Positions 46,902 to 55,922 of a stretch of 64,000 nucleotides of DNA are shown in pieces. How positions within the stretch are numbered: position 1 is the first letter of the stretch; each line of letters begins with the position of its first letter. Source of the DNA: Ditibartonella apihabitans (lineage in GTDB: Bacteria > Pseudomonadota > Alphaproteobacteria > Rhizobiales > Rhizobiaceae); contig NZ_CP015820.1 of NCBI RefSeq assembly GCF_002007485.1, forward strand, positions 124,001-188,000, written 5' to 3'. Under the pieces are notes generated by a model. The model did no database searches. It saw only the letters and a program-made list of their open reading frames with translations, and was not told the DNA's origin. Position numbers and translations under genes: made by a program.

Positions 46902-47073
46902 TTATGAACGCGAGATTGTTTCGGAACTCTATTCCACAAGTGGTGAATTCGAGCTTCTGGCAAAAATCTACATCGAAGAAGGCAAGGATATCGGTAAATT
47001 CATCAATGACAATATTCTTGATATACCCGGTATCACACGGTCTTTGACAACGCTCACTTTTACTGCATTCTAG
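46837..47073 (+). CDS. Stand-alone Lrp/AsnC ligand-binding (RAM) domain protein
   Basis: 78-residue protein consisting only of the alpha-beta ligand-binding domain of Lrp/AsnC regulators, with no DNA-binding helix-turn-helix: MKPIFIQLQCAPGTAYDVADILYE, then SGEFELLAKIYIE and GKFINDNILDIPGITRSLTTLTF. Such stand-alone domains form ring-shaped oligomers that sense amino acids and may modulate full-length Lrp proteins. The start ATG 46837 is chosen over 46831 because AAGGAG is 7 bases upstream. It is common in Hyphomicrobiales. Confidence 0.88.
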   Translation: MKPIFIQLQCAPGTAYDVADILYEREIVSELYSTSGEFELLAKIYIEEGKDIGKFINDNILDIPGITRSLTTLTFTAF

Positions 47074-47116
47074 ACCTCTTAACCATGAAAATAGCGAGAA
47101 AACACCGGGTCAGCTG

Positions 47117-47488
47117 ATGCAGTTGGTAAAGCATAAGCATCAATTTTTTATATTTGTGCTCGTTGCTGTGATGACAATTCAATCAGTTGTCATGGCAAAA
47201 GCCGGTGTGCTTGGTGAATATGCTGTTCGCGATGCTTACGGCGGCATTATTTGCGCGTCCGCAGCCGGAAAAGGTCGTTCATCCCAAGATCATTTCCCTG
47301 TCCCCGCTTGTTGCATCGGCGGGTGTATCCTTTCTGCGGCCCTTCAAATATCCGGACCGGTTAATGTCGTTCTTGAAATATCCAAGTGTTCAAGCGAGGC
47401 AATGGCTGTCATTCGGGTTTTGTTGCTTCCCTGCGAGCAGCCATCATTTGTTTATGATGCACGCTCGCCGCCCCATATAATTTCCTGA
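47117..47488 (+). CDS. Small secreted or membrane protein, DUF2946-like
   Basis: 123 residues with an N-terminal membrane helix or signal (FFIFVLVAVMTIQSVVM, about 10-27), a Cys motif CCIGGC in the middle, and the ending DARSPPHIIS that recalls the RAPP tail of DUF2946 proteins, which often sit beside copper genes. The middle of the protein is otherwise unlike anything I know. It is 43 bases after the Lrp-type gene and 120 bases before the copper chaperone gene, so a role in metal handling is suggested by context only. Confidence 0.5.
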   Translation: MQLVKHKHQFFIFVLVAVMTIQSVVMAKAGVLGEYAVRDAYGGIICASAAGKGRSSQDHFPVPACCIGGCILSAALQISGPVNVVLEISKCSSEAMAVIRVLLLPCEQPSFVYDARSPPHIIS

Positions 47489-47607
47489 GCCGATTTACTA
47501 TCATTTGCCAATTTTCAATTCCGTTCATCGGACTGAGAAAAGATCTTTGGCAAATGGTCATAAACATCTTCAACACGAATTCATATTTTAAATATCAGGA
47601 GTTATAT

Positions 47608-48150
47608 ATGTCTTACGCTTTTCAAAAATGCTCGATTTTGATCAGGACAAGCTTTGCTGTTCTGGCAGCTTTTGCCTGTTTGTTTCTATCCTTGTCGCTC
47701 GGTAGTGCTTTTGCCAACGATTATAAAATTGGTGATATTGAAATTACCAATGTTTGGGCACGTGCGACCCCGAACGGGGCAAAAGTTGCCGGTGGTTTCT
47801 TTACCATTGTCAACCATGGTAAAGAAGCTGACAGGCTGGTGTCTCTCTCTTCGGAATTATCCGATAAAGCACAAATCCATTCAATGGAAATGGCTGACGG
47901 TGTCATGAAAATGCGTCATCAGGCGGATGGCGTGGTCATTCCGGCCGGTGGAACAGTCGAATTCAAACCGGGCAGTTTCCACGTCATGTTTATGGATCTC
48001 GACAAAACCTTGAACAAGGGTGACGAATTCAAGGCAAAAATGGTTTTTGAAAAAGCCGGCACTGTCGATGTGGTCTTTACTGTTTCGGGCATTGGTGCAC
48101 AAGCACCCGATTCAATGCCTGCCAATCATGAAGAACATCAACATCATTAA
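47608..48150 (+). CDS. Periplasmic copper chaperone PCu(A)C
   Basis: Secreted copper-binding protein that delivers Cu(I) to cytochrome c oxidase assembly. A signal peptide (AVLAAFACLFLSLSLGSAFA, cleavage near residue 36) is followed by the PCuAC domain: VWARATPNGAKVAGGFFTI, the copper ligands in IHSMEMADGVMKMR and FHVMFMDL (H(M)x10Mx21HxM pattern), and a His-rich tail NHEEHQHH that could bind extra metal. The start ATG 47608 follows AGGAG; a frame opening at 47554 is an extension. 180 residues. Confidence 0.92.
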   Translation: MSYAFQKCSILIRTSFAVLAAFACLFLSLSLGSAFANDYKIGDIEITNVWARATPNGAKVAGGFFTIVNHGKEADRLVSLSSELSDKAQIHSMEMADGVMKMRHQADGVVIPAGGTVEFKPGSFHVMFMDLDKTLNKGDEFKAKMVFEKAGTVDVVFTVSGIGAQAPDSMPANHEEHQHH

Positions 48151-48188
48151 AAGACTACTTTTCGAATTAAAGTTTTCACGAAAAAATA

Positions 48189-48222
48189 AAATGCGTGGCG
48201 AAAATCTGTCACGCATTTTTGT
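48189..48222 (+). terminator. Terminator after the copper chaperone gene
   Basis: Stem aaatgcgtg / cacgcattt, loop of about 12 bases, followed by TTTTTG, 38 bases after the stop. A second inverted repeat, ggcaaggggcttc...gaagcaagccttgcc (48299-48332), lies further on, before the convergent alkB end. Confidence 0.8.
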
Positions 48223-48347
48223 TGATCAAGATTTTTATTCAAGTTTTTAAAAACATTACCAAGAGAAAAGTTTTCACGTGAAACGCTATTCCATGATAGG
48301 CAAGGGGCTTCTTTCAGGAAGCAAGCCTTGCCAGAAATATTTCTATT

Positions 48348-48959
48348 TTACCCGACAGGCGTAATACGTCGCAAAGTCAGGTTGATACGGCCGGGGACTT
48401 TCAAAAGTGTAGAAGTTTCAGGATAAATCCGGTCAACCCCATGAAATGCAAGACGCATATCACCGCCAAATAGAATAACATCGCCGCTATTCAGCCGTAA
48501 GGAATGGGTTTTCCCGCCTTTGACTGGCGTTCCGACACGAAAGAGACATGTATCGCCCAAGGATACTGAAATGACCGGAGCGGCAAGTTCTCCCTCATCC
48601 TTGTCCTGATGCATTCCCATGCGTGCGTCCGGCGCATAAAAATTAATGAGGCAGGCTTCCGGCGGAGCGCCAAATCCGGATAATTTTTGCCATAATTCTT
48701 GGAGTTCTCGGGGAATTTCCGGCCAAGGTTTTTGCGTTTGAGGATGCGTTTCCTGATAGCGATAGCCGCGATCTTTATCGGTGACCCAGCCCAGTTTTCC
48801 GCAATTGGTTTGCCGGACACTCATCGGCTTTCCGGTTTTTGGCATTCTGGGAACAAATAATGGCGCTTGCCGGACGATTTCTCTCACCTCATCAACCAGT
48901 TCTTCCTGACCGGTGCGATCGAAATAGTTCGGGAAATAATCAAAGCCATAAAAATCCAT
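48348..48959 (-). CDS. alkB: AlkB-type alpha-ketoglutarate-dependent dioxygenase
   Basis: Fe(II)/2-oxoglutarate enzyme that reverses alkylation damage such as 1-methyladenine and 3-methylcytosine in DNA and RNA. Iron ligands: MHQDKDE (H-x-D) and the distal His in LAFHGVDRIYP. The 2-oxoglutarate-binding RINLTLRR is near the C-terminus, with VSLGDTCLFRVG and LNSGDVILFGGDMR between. 203 residues, similar to E. coli AlkB. It stands alone, without an adjacent ada gene. Confidence 0.95.
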   Translation of the reverse strand: MDFYGFDYFPNYFDRTGQEELVDEVREIVRQAPLFVPRMPKTGKPMSVRQTNCGKLGWVTDKDRGYRYQETHPQTQKPWPEIPRELQELWQKLSGFGAPPEACLINFYAPDARMGMHQDKDEGELAAPVISVSLGDTCLFRVGTPVKGGKTHSLRLNSGDVILFGGDMRLAFHGVDRIYPETSTLLKVPGRINLTLRRITPVG

Positions 48960-49188
48960 TCTTTGAAAATAAACAGACTGTGACCGCTCTTCAAGATGCC
49001 GAGCAACATTCGCCTTGTCCGATCTTCAAGACGAATTGGTTTCTGTTTTTAAAAGCCTGCATTGGCTAATTTTTGAGAGGTGTTTCATTTCCCAATAGCT
49101 TTTTCGAAAATTGCTTCAGGTCTTCCGCTGCAGCCTTCCGCTATCCTCACCGACAAGATTTACGCAGTTGTCGGGGAGGAGAAAAATA

Positions 49189-49460
49189 CCCACGCATCTA
49201 ATCCCGAAAACCGTTTCACACTTTTCGGGATGGGTTTTTGAGTGCCCACGCATCTTGTCCGAAAACCGTTTCACACTTTTCGGGATAGGTTTTTGAGTGC
49301 CCACGCATCTTGTCCGAAAACCGTTTCACACTTTTCGGGATGGGTTTTTGAGTGCCCACGCATCTTGGCCGAAAACCGTTTCACACTTTTCGGGATAGGT
49401 TTTTGAGTGCCCACGCATCTTGTCCGAAAACCGTTTCACACTTTTCGGGATGCGTGGGGG
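49189..49460. repeat. Five-unit tandem array of a 55-bp palindromic element
   Basis: Units start at 49189, 49245, 49300, 49355 and 49410 (spacing 56, 55, 55, 55). Every unit begins cccacgcatct and contains the inverted repeat ccgaaaa...ttttcgg around ccgtttcacac. After the palindrome, units 1 and 3 read gggatggg, units 2 and 4 read gggatagg, and unit 5 reads gggatgcgtggg, which pairs with cccacgcatc to make a full 50-base hairpin. Single palindromes of this type (ccgaaaaccg..cacttttcgg) are scattered in Rhizobium and Brucella genomes. The array lies between alkB and the BON-LysM gene, 35 bases from the latter's stop, and may end its transcription. Confidence 0.95.
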
Positions 49461-49494
49461 GTGTAGGGTGTGGTGTAAAAATAAGAAAAAATAA

Positions 49495-50022
49495 TCAGGC
49501 CTGATTAAGGTCGGGAATGCGAAGCTTTTGACCGGGGAAGATTTTTTCAGGTGATTTCAACATAGGCTTATTTGCCTCGAAAATAATCTTGTTTTTATCG
49601 CCATGACCTTTTCCATAAACTTCTTCAGCAATCTTCCACAAAGTATCGCCCTTTTTCACTTCGTAAAAATGTGGTTCTACCGGTTGTGAACCTGACGGTT
49701 GAGAGGCCGAAGAGGTTTGCGCAGTGCCCGCTTGTGCCGTTTGGCTGCTTGCCGATTTTTGGCCGTTCTCAACCTTAAGATTATCGGTATTGACCGATTC
49801 AATGCTGTGAAGGTTGCCAACCGCAAGAATTGCTTTTTCCAGTGTTGCCTGATCTTTGACAGCGCCGGTCAGAATTGCTTTGCCGTTCTCGACAGCGACT
49901 TTAACGTTTTCTGTCCCGAGATTAAGGCCATCCAAAGCTGTTTTAATGCTTTGTGCGTCAGGGGCTTGTTCCCCGATCCCAAGTTTTTCACCAACCGATT
50001 TTACGAAATTAAAAAGTCCCAT
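49495..50022 (-). CDS. lysM: BON and LysM domain protein (YgaU/Kbp type)
   Basis: 175-residue protein with an N-terminal BON domain (IKTALDGLNLGTENVKVAVENGKAILTGAV), a Ser/Gln/Thr-rich linker (about residues 88-112) and a C-terminal LysM domain (YEVKKGDTLWKIAEEVYG...PGQKLRIP). E. coli YgaU (Kbp) is a cytoplasmic potassium-sensing protein with the same build; other members bind peptidoglycan. There is no signal peptide, which favours the cytoplasmic type. The ATG follows AGGAGA on the minus strand. Confidence 0.9.
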   Translation of the reverse strand: MGLFNFVKSVGEKLGIGEQAPDAQSIKTALDGLNLGTENVKVAVENGKAILTGAVKDQATLEKAILAVGNLHSIESVNTDNLKVENGQKSASSQTAQAGTAQTSSASQPSGSQPVEPHFYEVKKGDTLWKIAEEVYGKGHGDKNKIIFEANKPMLKSPEKIFPGQKLRIPDLNQA

Positions 50023-50140
50023 TGCATTCTCCTTTCAAGAAAATGCGCGTCTTGCCCTTTTTAAGGCGGAGCGGCACATTGTTAGAGCGGAAACCCGTGT
50101 TCCGTCTTTCAATGAAAGACATAGAGCAGGAATTTAAATT

Positions 50141-50578
50141 TCAATCAGGAGTTACTTTTGAACGAGCCTTTTTCACCTCTGAACGAATATTTTTGGCTTT
50201 CAATCTTCGTTCAATCGAGCCTTTGGTCGGTTTTGTTTTCCGTCGCTTTGGTGGCGGTGGTTCAGCCGCTTTTTTGACAAGTGAAACAAGTCTTGCACGC
50301 GCATCTTGCCGATTTTTTTCTTGCAAACGAAAACGCGATGCTTCGATGAGGATTTCTCCATCTTTCGTTGCTTTTTGACCGGCCAATTTTATGAGGCGGG
50401 TGAATATATCGTGGGGAAGGCCTGCCCGATAAGCGAAATAGCGTAATTGGACAGCCGTGGCAACCTTGTTAACGTTCTGTCCGCCAGGTCCCGAAGCACG
50501 AATAAAATTTTCCGCTATATCACTTTCGCGTATGCGGATTTTTGCATTGATAAAAAGTTCGCCTTTTTCGCTATCCAT
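50141..50578 (-). CDS. arfB: Peptidyl-tRNA hydrolase ArfB (YaeJ/ICT1), ribosome rescue
   Basis: Releases peptides from stalled ribosomes by hydrolysing peptidyl-tRNA without a stop codon. It has a release-factor domain III with the catalytic GGQ in FIRASGPGGQNVNKVAT and a basic C-terminal tail (KRRKTKPTKGSIERRLKAKNIRSEVKKARSKV) that enters the empty mRNA channel. 145 residues is typical. It lacks the codon-recognition domains of RF1 and RF2. It lies on the same strand as pckA, but a terminator separates them. Confidence 0.93.
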   Translation of the reverse strand: MDSEKGELFINAKIRIRESDIAENFIRASGPGGQNVNKVATAVQLRYFAYRAGLPHDIFTRLIKLAGQKATKDGEILIEASRFRLQEKNRQDARARLVSLVKKAAEPPPPKRRKTKPTKGSIERRLKAKNIRSEVKKARSKVTPD

Positions 50579-50604
50579 TTTTGCAATTATAACGTGGATG
50601 CGCC

Positions 50605-50637
50605 AATAAAAAAGCCCGGTTACAAGAACCGGGCTTT
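50605..50637 (-). terminator. Rho-independent terminator after pckA
   Basis: On the minus strand: aaagcccggtt / aaccgggcttt with a 5-base loop followed by TTTTTTA, 20 bases after the pckA stop and before arfB. Confidence 0.93.
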
Positions 50638-50656
50638 CATTTAATTATTTTTGAAC

Positions 50657-52252
50657 TCAGGCCTTAGGGGCTGCGTTTTTCACTTCATCATCAACATGCG
50701 GAATGAATTTCTCGAAGTTTTTGATGAACATGCCAGCAAGTTTCTTGACCTGTTCGTCATAGGCAGCTTTGTCTTTCCAGGTTGAACGCGGGTCAAGAAT
50801 TTTCGAATCCACTCCGGCAACGGCCTTCGGTACCATAAAGCCGAAATTCTCGTCTTTGCGGAATTCGACATTTTTGAGCGAACCATCCAACGCAGCGTTC
50901 AGCAATGCGCGGGTTGCCTTGATTGGCATACGGCTGCCAACTCCGTAAGGACCACCAGTCCAACCGGTATTGATGAGCCAGCAATCGACATGGTGTTCGG
51001 CGATTTTCTTGCGCAACAAATTACCATAGACAGAAGGATGACGCGGCATGAACGGTGCGCCAAAGCAGGTCGAGAAAGTTGCTTCCGGTTCGGTTACGCC
51101 TTTTTCGGTACCAGCAACCTTGGCTGTATAGCCGGACAGGAAGTGGTACATGGCTTGTGCCGGTGTGAGTTTGGCAATCGGCGGAATAACGCCAAAAGCA
51201 TCGGCCGTCAGCATGATGATGTTTTTAGGCTGTCCACCCTTGCCGGTTTTACTTGCGTTATCAACGAAATAGATCGGATAGGCGGCACGGGTATTTTCAG
51301 TCAGAGAACCGTCATTGAAATCGGGTTCACGATCTTTGTCGAGGACGACGTTTTCAAGAATGGTACCGAAACGCTGGGTCGTGGAATAGATGACCGGTTC
51401 CGCTTCGGCAGAGAGCCGGATGACCTTGGCATAACAACCGCCTTCAAAATTGAAGACGCCGTCATTGCCCCAACCGTGTTCGTCATCGCCGATCAATGTG
51501 CGGCTTGCATCGGCCGAAAGTGTTGTCTTACCGGTTCCTGAAAGGCCGAAGAACACAGCGGTATCGCCTTTTGGCCCTTCATTGGCTGAAGAGTGCATCG
51601 GCATAACGCCTTTTTCAGGCAGAATGTAGTTCAATGCGGTGAAGACCGATTTTTTCATTTCACCGGCATAGGATGTACCGCCAATCAGAACGATAAGACG
51701 GGTTAGATCGCAGGCAATCACTGTCTCGGAGCGTGTTCCATGGCGCTTCGGATCGGCACGGAAAGACGGCAGATTGATAATTGTCATCTGCGGAACATAG
51801 GATTCCAGAGCTTTGTCATCCGGACGGATGAGGAGGTTGCGGATGAAAACGGCATGCCATGCATATTCTGAGGCAACGCGCGCCCTGATGGAGTTTTCAT
51901 GATCCGCACCACCAATAAGATCTTCGACAAATAGATCGCGCCCTTTTGCATGTTCGACAAAATCGGCAAACAACTGGTCGAAATGTTCCTGACTCATCGG
52001 CTTGTTGTTGTCCCACCAGATATTGGGTTCGGTCTCTTTTGTGCGAACGATGAACTTGTCTTTTGCTGATCGGCCCGTAAATTGGCCTGTATAGGCAACA
52101 AGCGCTCCTTCGGCTGTCAATTTCGCTTCATTGCGACGAATTGCTTCTTCATAAAGAAAAGGCGGTTTAAAATTATAATAAACATTGCCCAGATCTTTAA
52201 AACCGAAGCTTTTGAGTGAAGCCTTTGGATTGAATATACCAGTCTCTTTCAT
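50657..52252 (-). CDS. pckA: Phosphoenolpyruvate carboxykinase (ATP)
   Basis: Converts oxaloacetate and ATP into phosphoenolpyruvate, CO2 and ADP, the entry step of gluconeogenesis on C4 acids. Seen: [16 protein letters not shown], the Lys/metal region [14 protein letters not shown], the P-loop [22 protein letters not shown] and the adenine-binding ENTRAAYPI. The frame extends to 52315; the preferred start is ATG 52252 behind GAGGT, giving 531 residues. The gene is divergent from chvI, as in Rhizobium, Agrobacterium and Brucella, where ChvI affects pckA expression. Confidence 0.97.
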   Translation of the reverse strand: MKETGIFNPKASLKSFGFKDLGNVYYNFKPPFLYEEAIRRNEAKLTAEGALVAYTGQFTGRSAKDKFIVRTKETEPNIWWDNNKPMSQEHFDQLFADFVEHAKGRDLFVEDLIGGADHENSIRARVASEYAWHAVFIRNLLIRPDDKALESYVPQMTIINLPSFRADPKRHGTRSETVIACDLTRLIVLIGGTSYAGEMKKSVFTALNYILPEKGVMPMHSSANEGPKGDTAVFFGLSGTGKTTLSADASRTLIGDDEHGWGNDGVFNFEGGCYAKVIRLSAEAEPVIYSTTQRFGTILENVVLDKDREPDFNDGSLTENTRAAYPIYFVDNASKTGKGGQPKNIIMLTADAFGVIPPIAKLTPAQAMYHFLSGYTAKVAGTEKGVTEPEATFSTCFGAPFMPRHPSVYGNLLRKKIAEHHVDCWLINTGWTGGPYGVGSRMPIKATRALLNAALDGSLKNVEFRKDENFGFMVPKAVAGVDSKILDPRSTWKDKAAYDEQVKKLAGMFIKNFEKFIPHVDDEVKNAAPKA

Positions 52253-52621
52253 AGTACCTCCGCTATTGCCTTTCGAAGCAAAAATGCCCCACACGATTGT
52301 GAGTGTGCCCTCCAAAAATCAGAAAACGCATTAAATATCAAATATTTAATCGATTTAAAAAAATTTAATTTTTTTAAAAATTGAGTTAATGAAACTTCAA
52401 GCGCTGTTTGGCGTTTACAAAATTAAAAACGGAAAGGGTGTTTTTCCTCGGTAAATCAAAGACTTTCGTGAGCTTTGCCACAATTTGTACCACATTTGTT
52501 TTGCAAAAGCGTTTTCAACACCCATATAAAGAAAATGTATGTTTAATAAGCAATGTGGATGTTTCGAAGCTTCCAAAGAAACGTTCTAAAAATAAAAACC
52601 GCAAGAAAGAGTCGGAAAACT
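52253..52621. promoter_or_regulatory. Divergent regulatory region pckA / chvI
   Basis: About 370 bases, AT-rich in the middle (aatatttaatcgatttaaaaaaatttaat near 52335-52370). It should hold the promoters of pckA and of the chvI-chvG series. I cannot assign -10/-35 elements or a ChvI site with confidence. Confidence 0.45.
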
Positions 52622-53344
52622 ATGAAAGATATTGCAACCACGACACAGACAATTGCACTTGTCGATGACGATCGCAACATTCTGACATCAGTGTCGATAG
52701 CCCTGGAATCGGAAGGCTACCGTGTCGAGACCTATACGGATGGCGCTTCGGCCCTTGAAGGCTTGATGGCGCGTCCGCCCAATCTCGCCATCTTCGATAT
52801 CAAGATGCCCCGTATGGATGGCATGGAGTTGTTGCGGCGCTTACGACAGAAATCGGATTTGCCGGTGATCTTTCTCACTTCAAAGGACGATGAGATCGAC
52901 GAGCTTTTCGGTTTGAAAATGGGTGCGGACGATTTCATTACCAAGCCGTTTTCCCAACGCCTTCTTGTTGAGCGTGTCAAGGCAGTTCTAAGGCGTGCGG
53001 CAGCGCGCGGTGAGCCTGTCAAAGCCAATGCGCAGGCCGCTACCTCTATTGAACGCGGCGACCTTGTTATGGATCAAGAGCGTCACACCTGCACATGGAA
53101 AGGTGAACCGGTCATTCTGACAGTGACCGAGTTTCTTATTTTGCAAGCACTTGCCCAGCGCCCCGGCGTTGTCAAAAGTCGTGATTCGCTGATGGATGCT
53201 GCCTATGACGATCAGGTCTATGTTGATGATCGCACCATTGACAGTCATATCAAAAGGCTGCGTAAAAAGTTCAAACAGGTTGATAACGATTTTGAAATGA
53301 TTGAAACTCTTTACGGAGTTGGCTACCGGTTTCGCGAGGTATAA
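52622..53344 (+). CDS. chvI: Response regulator ChvI
   Basis: OmpR/PhoB-type DNA-binding response regulator of the ChvG/ChvI (BvrR/BvrS, BatR/BatS) system that controls envelope, acid response and host adaptation in Hyphomicrobiales. The receiver domain has the acidic pocket VDDDRN, the phosphorylated Asp59 in IFDIKMP, and Lys in FITKPFS. The C-terminal winged helix includes [17 protein letters not shown] and [18 protein letters not shown] 52622 gives 240 residues with the family start [17 protein letters not shown]; an extension to 52553 is unlikely. A perfect hairpin separates it from chvG. Confidence 0.97.
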   Translation: MKDIATTTQTIALVDDDRNILTSVSIALESEGYRVETYTDGASALEGLMARPPNLAIFDIKMPRMDGMELLRRLRQKSDLPVIFLTSKDDEIDELFGLKMGADDFITKPFSQRLLVERVKAVLRRAAARGEPVKANAQAATSIERGDLVMDQERHTCTWKGEPVILTVTEFLILQALAQRPGVVKSRDSLMDAAYDDQVYVDDRTIDSHIKRLRKKFKQVDNDFEMIETLYGVGYRFREV

Positions 53345-53429
53345 AACAGGTAATAAAGTGTAACGATTATCCCGCTCTTCAAAGCCGGTTATTTGGTGGG
53401 GTGCGGGATAGTTCAGTTTGTAACAGTCG

Positions 53430-53461
53430 GCAAAACCATATGTTCTGGCATATGGTTTTGC
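53430..53461 (+). promoter_or_regulatory. Perfect hairpin between chvI and chvG
   Basis: gcaaaaccatatg / catatggttttgc, a 13-bp perfect stem with a 6-base loop, in the 139-base gap between the two genes. No T-run follows, so it is not a standard terminator. It may set the relative amounts of regulator and kinase through RNA stability, or be an operator-like palindrome. Confidence 0.6.
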
Positions 53462-53483
53462 TCTGAAAGGTGCGGGCGACCGG

Positions 53484-55271
53484 ATGGTTTCCGAGGAAGC
53501 AACAGCGGGCACAGAGGAAAAGACGAAAAAGGGGCAACATTCCCGCAAGACAACCCGTTTCGGGCGCTTGCGCAGGCGTGGCCACTATCTTTTCGAACAA
53601 CTTCTCTTTTCAAGTCTGACACGCCGTATAGTTATTCTCAACCTTGCAGCTCTTTGTGTGCTCGTTGCCGGCATTATGTATCTCAACCAGTTTCGGGACG
53701 GTTTGATCGATGCCAAGATCGAATCATTGCGCACACAAGGCAAGATTATTGCCGGAGCAATTGCCGCTTCGGCAACGGTTGACACCAATTCTATCCTGAT
53801 TGATCCGGAAAAACTTATGGAGTTGCAAGCCGGACAAAGTATCACCCCGAAAGCGGAATCGACAGATAATTGGGATTTTCCGATTAATCCGGAACGTGTC
53901 GCGCCGCTATTGCGCAATGTCATTTCGCCGGAGACAACGCGTGCCCGCATCTATGATCGGGATGCCAACCTGCTTCTCGATTCCATGGTACTTTATTCGA
54001 GTGGTCAGGTTTTAAGTTATAACCTTCCTCCTATTGCCGAAGATAAGCCCGGTCTTATCGAACGGTTCAGAAACTGGCTTACCAACACGATTTACGGCAA
54101 TGATATTGCTGTTGACAAAGACCAGCTCGGTGGAAACGGGGCTGTCTACCCGGAAGTTGTCAAAGCTATGAACGGAATTCTGGCAACAGCGCAAAGGCGT
54201 AACTCGCAAGGTGAACTGGTTGTTTCTGTCGCTGTTCCGGTGCAGCGTTATCATTCTGTGGTCGGCGTTTTGTTATTGTCGACAGCGGGATCCGATATTG
54301 ACAATATTGTCACGGCGGAACGGCTCGCAATTTTTAAGGTTTTTGCGGTGGTTGCCGCTGTGCTTCTCGTTCTCTCGCTGTTTCTTGCTTATACGATCGC
54401 CAATCCTTTGCGCAAATTGTCGGCAGCAGCCGATCGTGTCCGTCATGGCACCAACAAGCGCGTTGAAATTCCGGATTTTTCGGACAGGCAAGATGAAGTC
54501 GGGCATTTGTCAACATCAATCCGCGATATGACCGATGCGCTCTACACCCGTATCGAAGCAATCGAACAATTTGCAGCCGATGTCAGCCACGAATTGAAAA
54601 ATCCGCTAACATCGCTCAGAAGTGCGGTGGAAACCTTGCCACTTGCCAAAACGCATGAGGCGCGCGAACGGCTTTTTGATATTATCCAGCAGGATGTGCG
54701 TCGCCTTGATCGTCTCATTACCGATATTTCCGATGCATCACGCCTTGACGCAGAACTTGCGCGCGAGACATCCGACAAGGTTGATATGGTTGCTATGCTT
54801 GAAAATATTGTGAGAGCCTCGCGAGAGGTTCGTCGCAACAAGGTTTCGACAACAATCGAACTCGATATAAAGCCGCGCAGTGGCGGTAAAAAATATATTG
54901 TTGCCGGTCATGATCTGCGGCTTGGCCAAGTCGTTTCCAATTTGATTGAAAATGCCCGCTCGTTTATTCCGCATGAAAACGGGAAGATAAAACTTGCCAT
55001 GCATGCGGAAGGTTCTAAACTCGTATTGACGGTTGAAGATAATGGCCCTGGAATTCGTGCCGAAAAGATAGACCGGATTTTCGAACGTTTTTATACCGAT
55101 CGGCCGGGTGCTGAATCCTTCGGGAAAAATTCAGGCCTCGGGCTTTCGATCAGCCGCCAGATTATTGAAGCCCATAATGGTACTTTGACAGCAGAAAATA
55201 TCTATTCCGACAAGGAACCGGATAAAAAGCTGGGTGCCCGTTTCATCATTGTTTTACCGCTCGAAAAATAG
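53484..55271 (+). CDS. chvG: Sensor histidine kinase ChvG
   Basis: Inner-membrane sensor kinase, 595 residues, partner of ChvI. A basic cytoplasmic N-terminus is followed by membrane helix 1 (about 50-68, IVILNLAALCVLVAGIMYL), a periplasmic stimulus domain (about 70-275), membrane helix 2 (about 277-300, IFKVFAVVAAVLLVLSLFLAY), a HAMP domain (NPLRKLSAAADRVRHG), the H-box FAADVSHELKNPLTSL with His369, and an ATP-binding domain (NLIENARSF, DNGPGIRAE, GKNSGLGLSISRQIIEAH). In relatives the periplasmic part is held inactive by ExoR. Preceded in the same direction by chvI and followed by hprK 29 bases later. Confidence 0.97.
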   Translation: MVSEEATAGTEEKTKKGQHSRKTTRFGRLRRRGHYLFEQLLFSSLTRRIVILNLAALCVLVAGIMYLNQFRDGLIDAKIESLRTQGKIIAGAIAASATVDTNSILIDPEKLMELQAGQSITPKAESTDNWDFPINPERVAPLLRNVISPETTRARIYDRDANLLLDSMVLYSSGQVLSYNLPPIAEDKPGLIERFRNWLTNTIYGNDIAVDKDQLGGNGAVYPEVVKAMNGILATAQRRNSQGELVVSVAVPVQRYHSVVGVLLLSTAGSDIDNIVTAERLAIFKVFAVVAAVLLVLSLFLAYTIANPLRKLSAAADRVRHGTNKRVEIPDFSDRQDEVGHLSTSIRDMTDALYTRIEAIEQFAADVSHELKNPLTSLRSAVETLPLAKTHEARERLFDIIQQDVRRLDRLITDISDASRLDAELARETSDKVDMVAMLENIVRASREVRRNKVSTTIELDIKPRSGGKKYIVAGHDLRLGQVVSNLIENARSFIPHENGKIKLAMHAEGSKLVLTVEDNGPGIRAEKIDRIFERFYTDRPGAESFGKNSGLGLSISRQIIEAHNGTLTAENIYSDKEPDKKLGARFIIVLPLEK

Positions 55272-55300
55272 GAATTTACTTTTAAAACAAGGAAGAAGCT

Positions 55301-55792
55301 GTGTCTGAAAGCGTTGAACACTCCCTCACACTTCACGCAAACTGTTTAATCCTCGGTAATAAAGGTGTTTTGCTTAAAGGTGCGTCGGCTTCCGGTAAAT
55401 CGGCACTGACTTTGGCACTCGTCGAACGTGCGTCATGGTCAGGAAATTATGCTTGCCTCGTCAGTGATGACTATACGGAATTATTTTTAAAACAGAAAAA
55501 ACTCTATGGGCGGGCACCGGAGAAACTCCGCGGCGGTATTGAGATCAGGGGAGCAGGCTTATATCGCATGGCGTTCGAGCCTGAAGTGGTAATCAACTTT
55601 GTGGTGAGCTTATCGAAAGAGGCAAAACGTTATCCCGAGGATGATAAAATAACTTATTGTGGCATTGAAGTACCACTTTATATTCTTCCTGATTTGAATA
55701 CTGCTGACAGCTTGACAATTTGTCAGGCGATTGAAGCATTTGCTTTCAAAGAACCTTGGCAAAGACCGGATTCGCCTGTCAAATCATGTTGA
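55301..55792 (+). CDS. hprK: Short alphaproteobacterial HPr kinase/phosphorylase HprK
   Basis: Phosphorylates HPr on Ser. The form here (163 residues) contains only the catalytic C-terminal half of the Gram-positive enzyme, as usual in Hyphomicrobiales. Walker A GASASGKS is at residues 27-34, and LVSDDYTELF and RGGIEIRGAGLYRM (the HprK signature region) follow. The start is GTG 55301 behind AAGGAAG. In Sinorhizobium and Brucella this gene belongs to the chvI-chvG-hprK-EIIA-HPr series, linking envelope signalling and PTS state. Confidence 0.93.
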   Translation: MSESVEHSLTLHANCLILGNKGVLLKGASASGKSALTLALVERASWSGNYACLVSDDYTELFLKQKKLYGRAPEKLRGGIEIRGAGLYRMAFEPEVVINFVVSLSKEAKRYPEDDKITYCGIEVPLYILPDLNTADSLTICQAIEAFAFKEPWQRPDSPVKSC

Positions 55793-55922
55793 AAAACAAT
55801 ATTTTTTTATATAGTGCGAAAATTTTTCTTGGCACAGAAGAAAACCCCTGCCAGAATATAAAACCCACTGTTGAGTGCCAAGGAACAAGACCGGTGGGAC
55901 GCTGGTGACAGGAGCATTGTGA

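Noticed and set aside
49116-49304. Short minus-strand frame containing KTHPEKCETVF-type repeats
   Set aside because: Only a translation of the palindromic tandem repeat, not a gene.
49189-49460. CRISPR array
   Set aside because: The whole 55-bp unit is conserved; there are no unique spacers and no cas genes.
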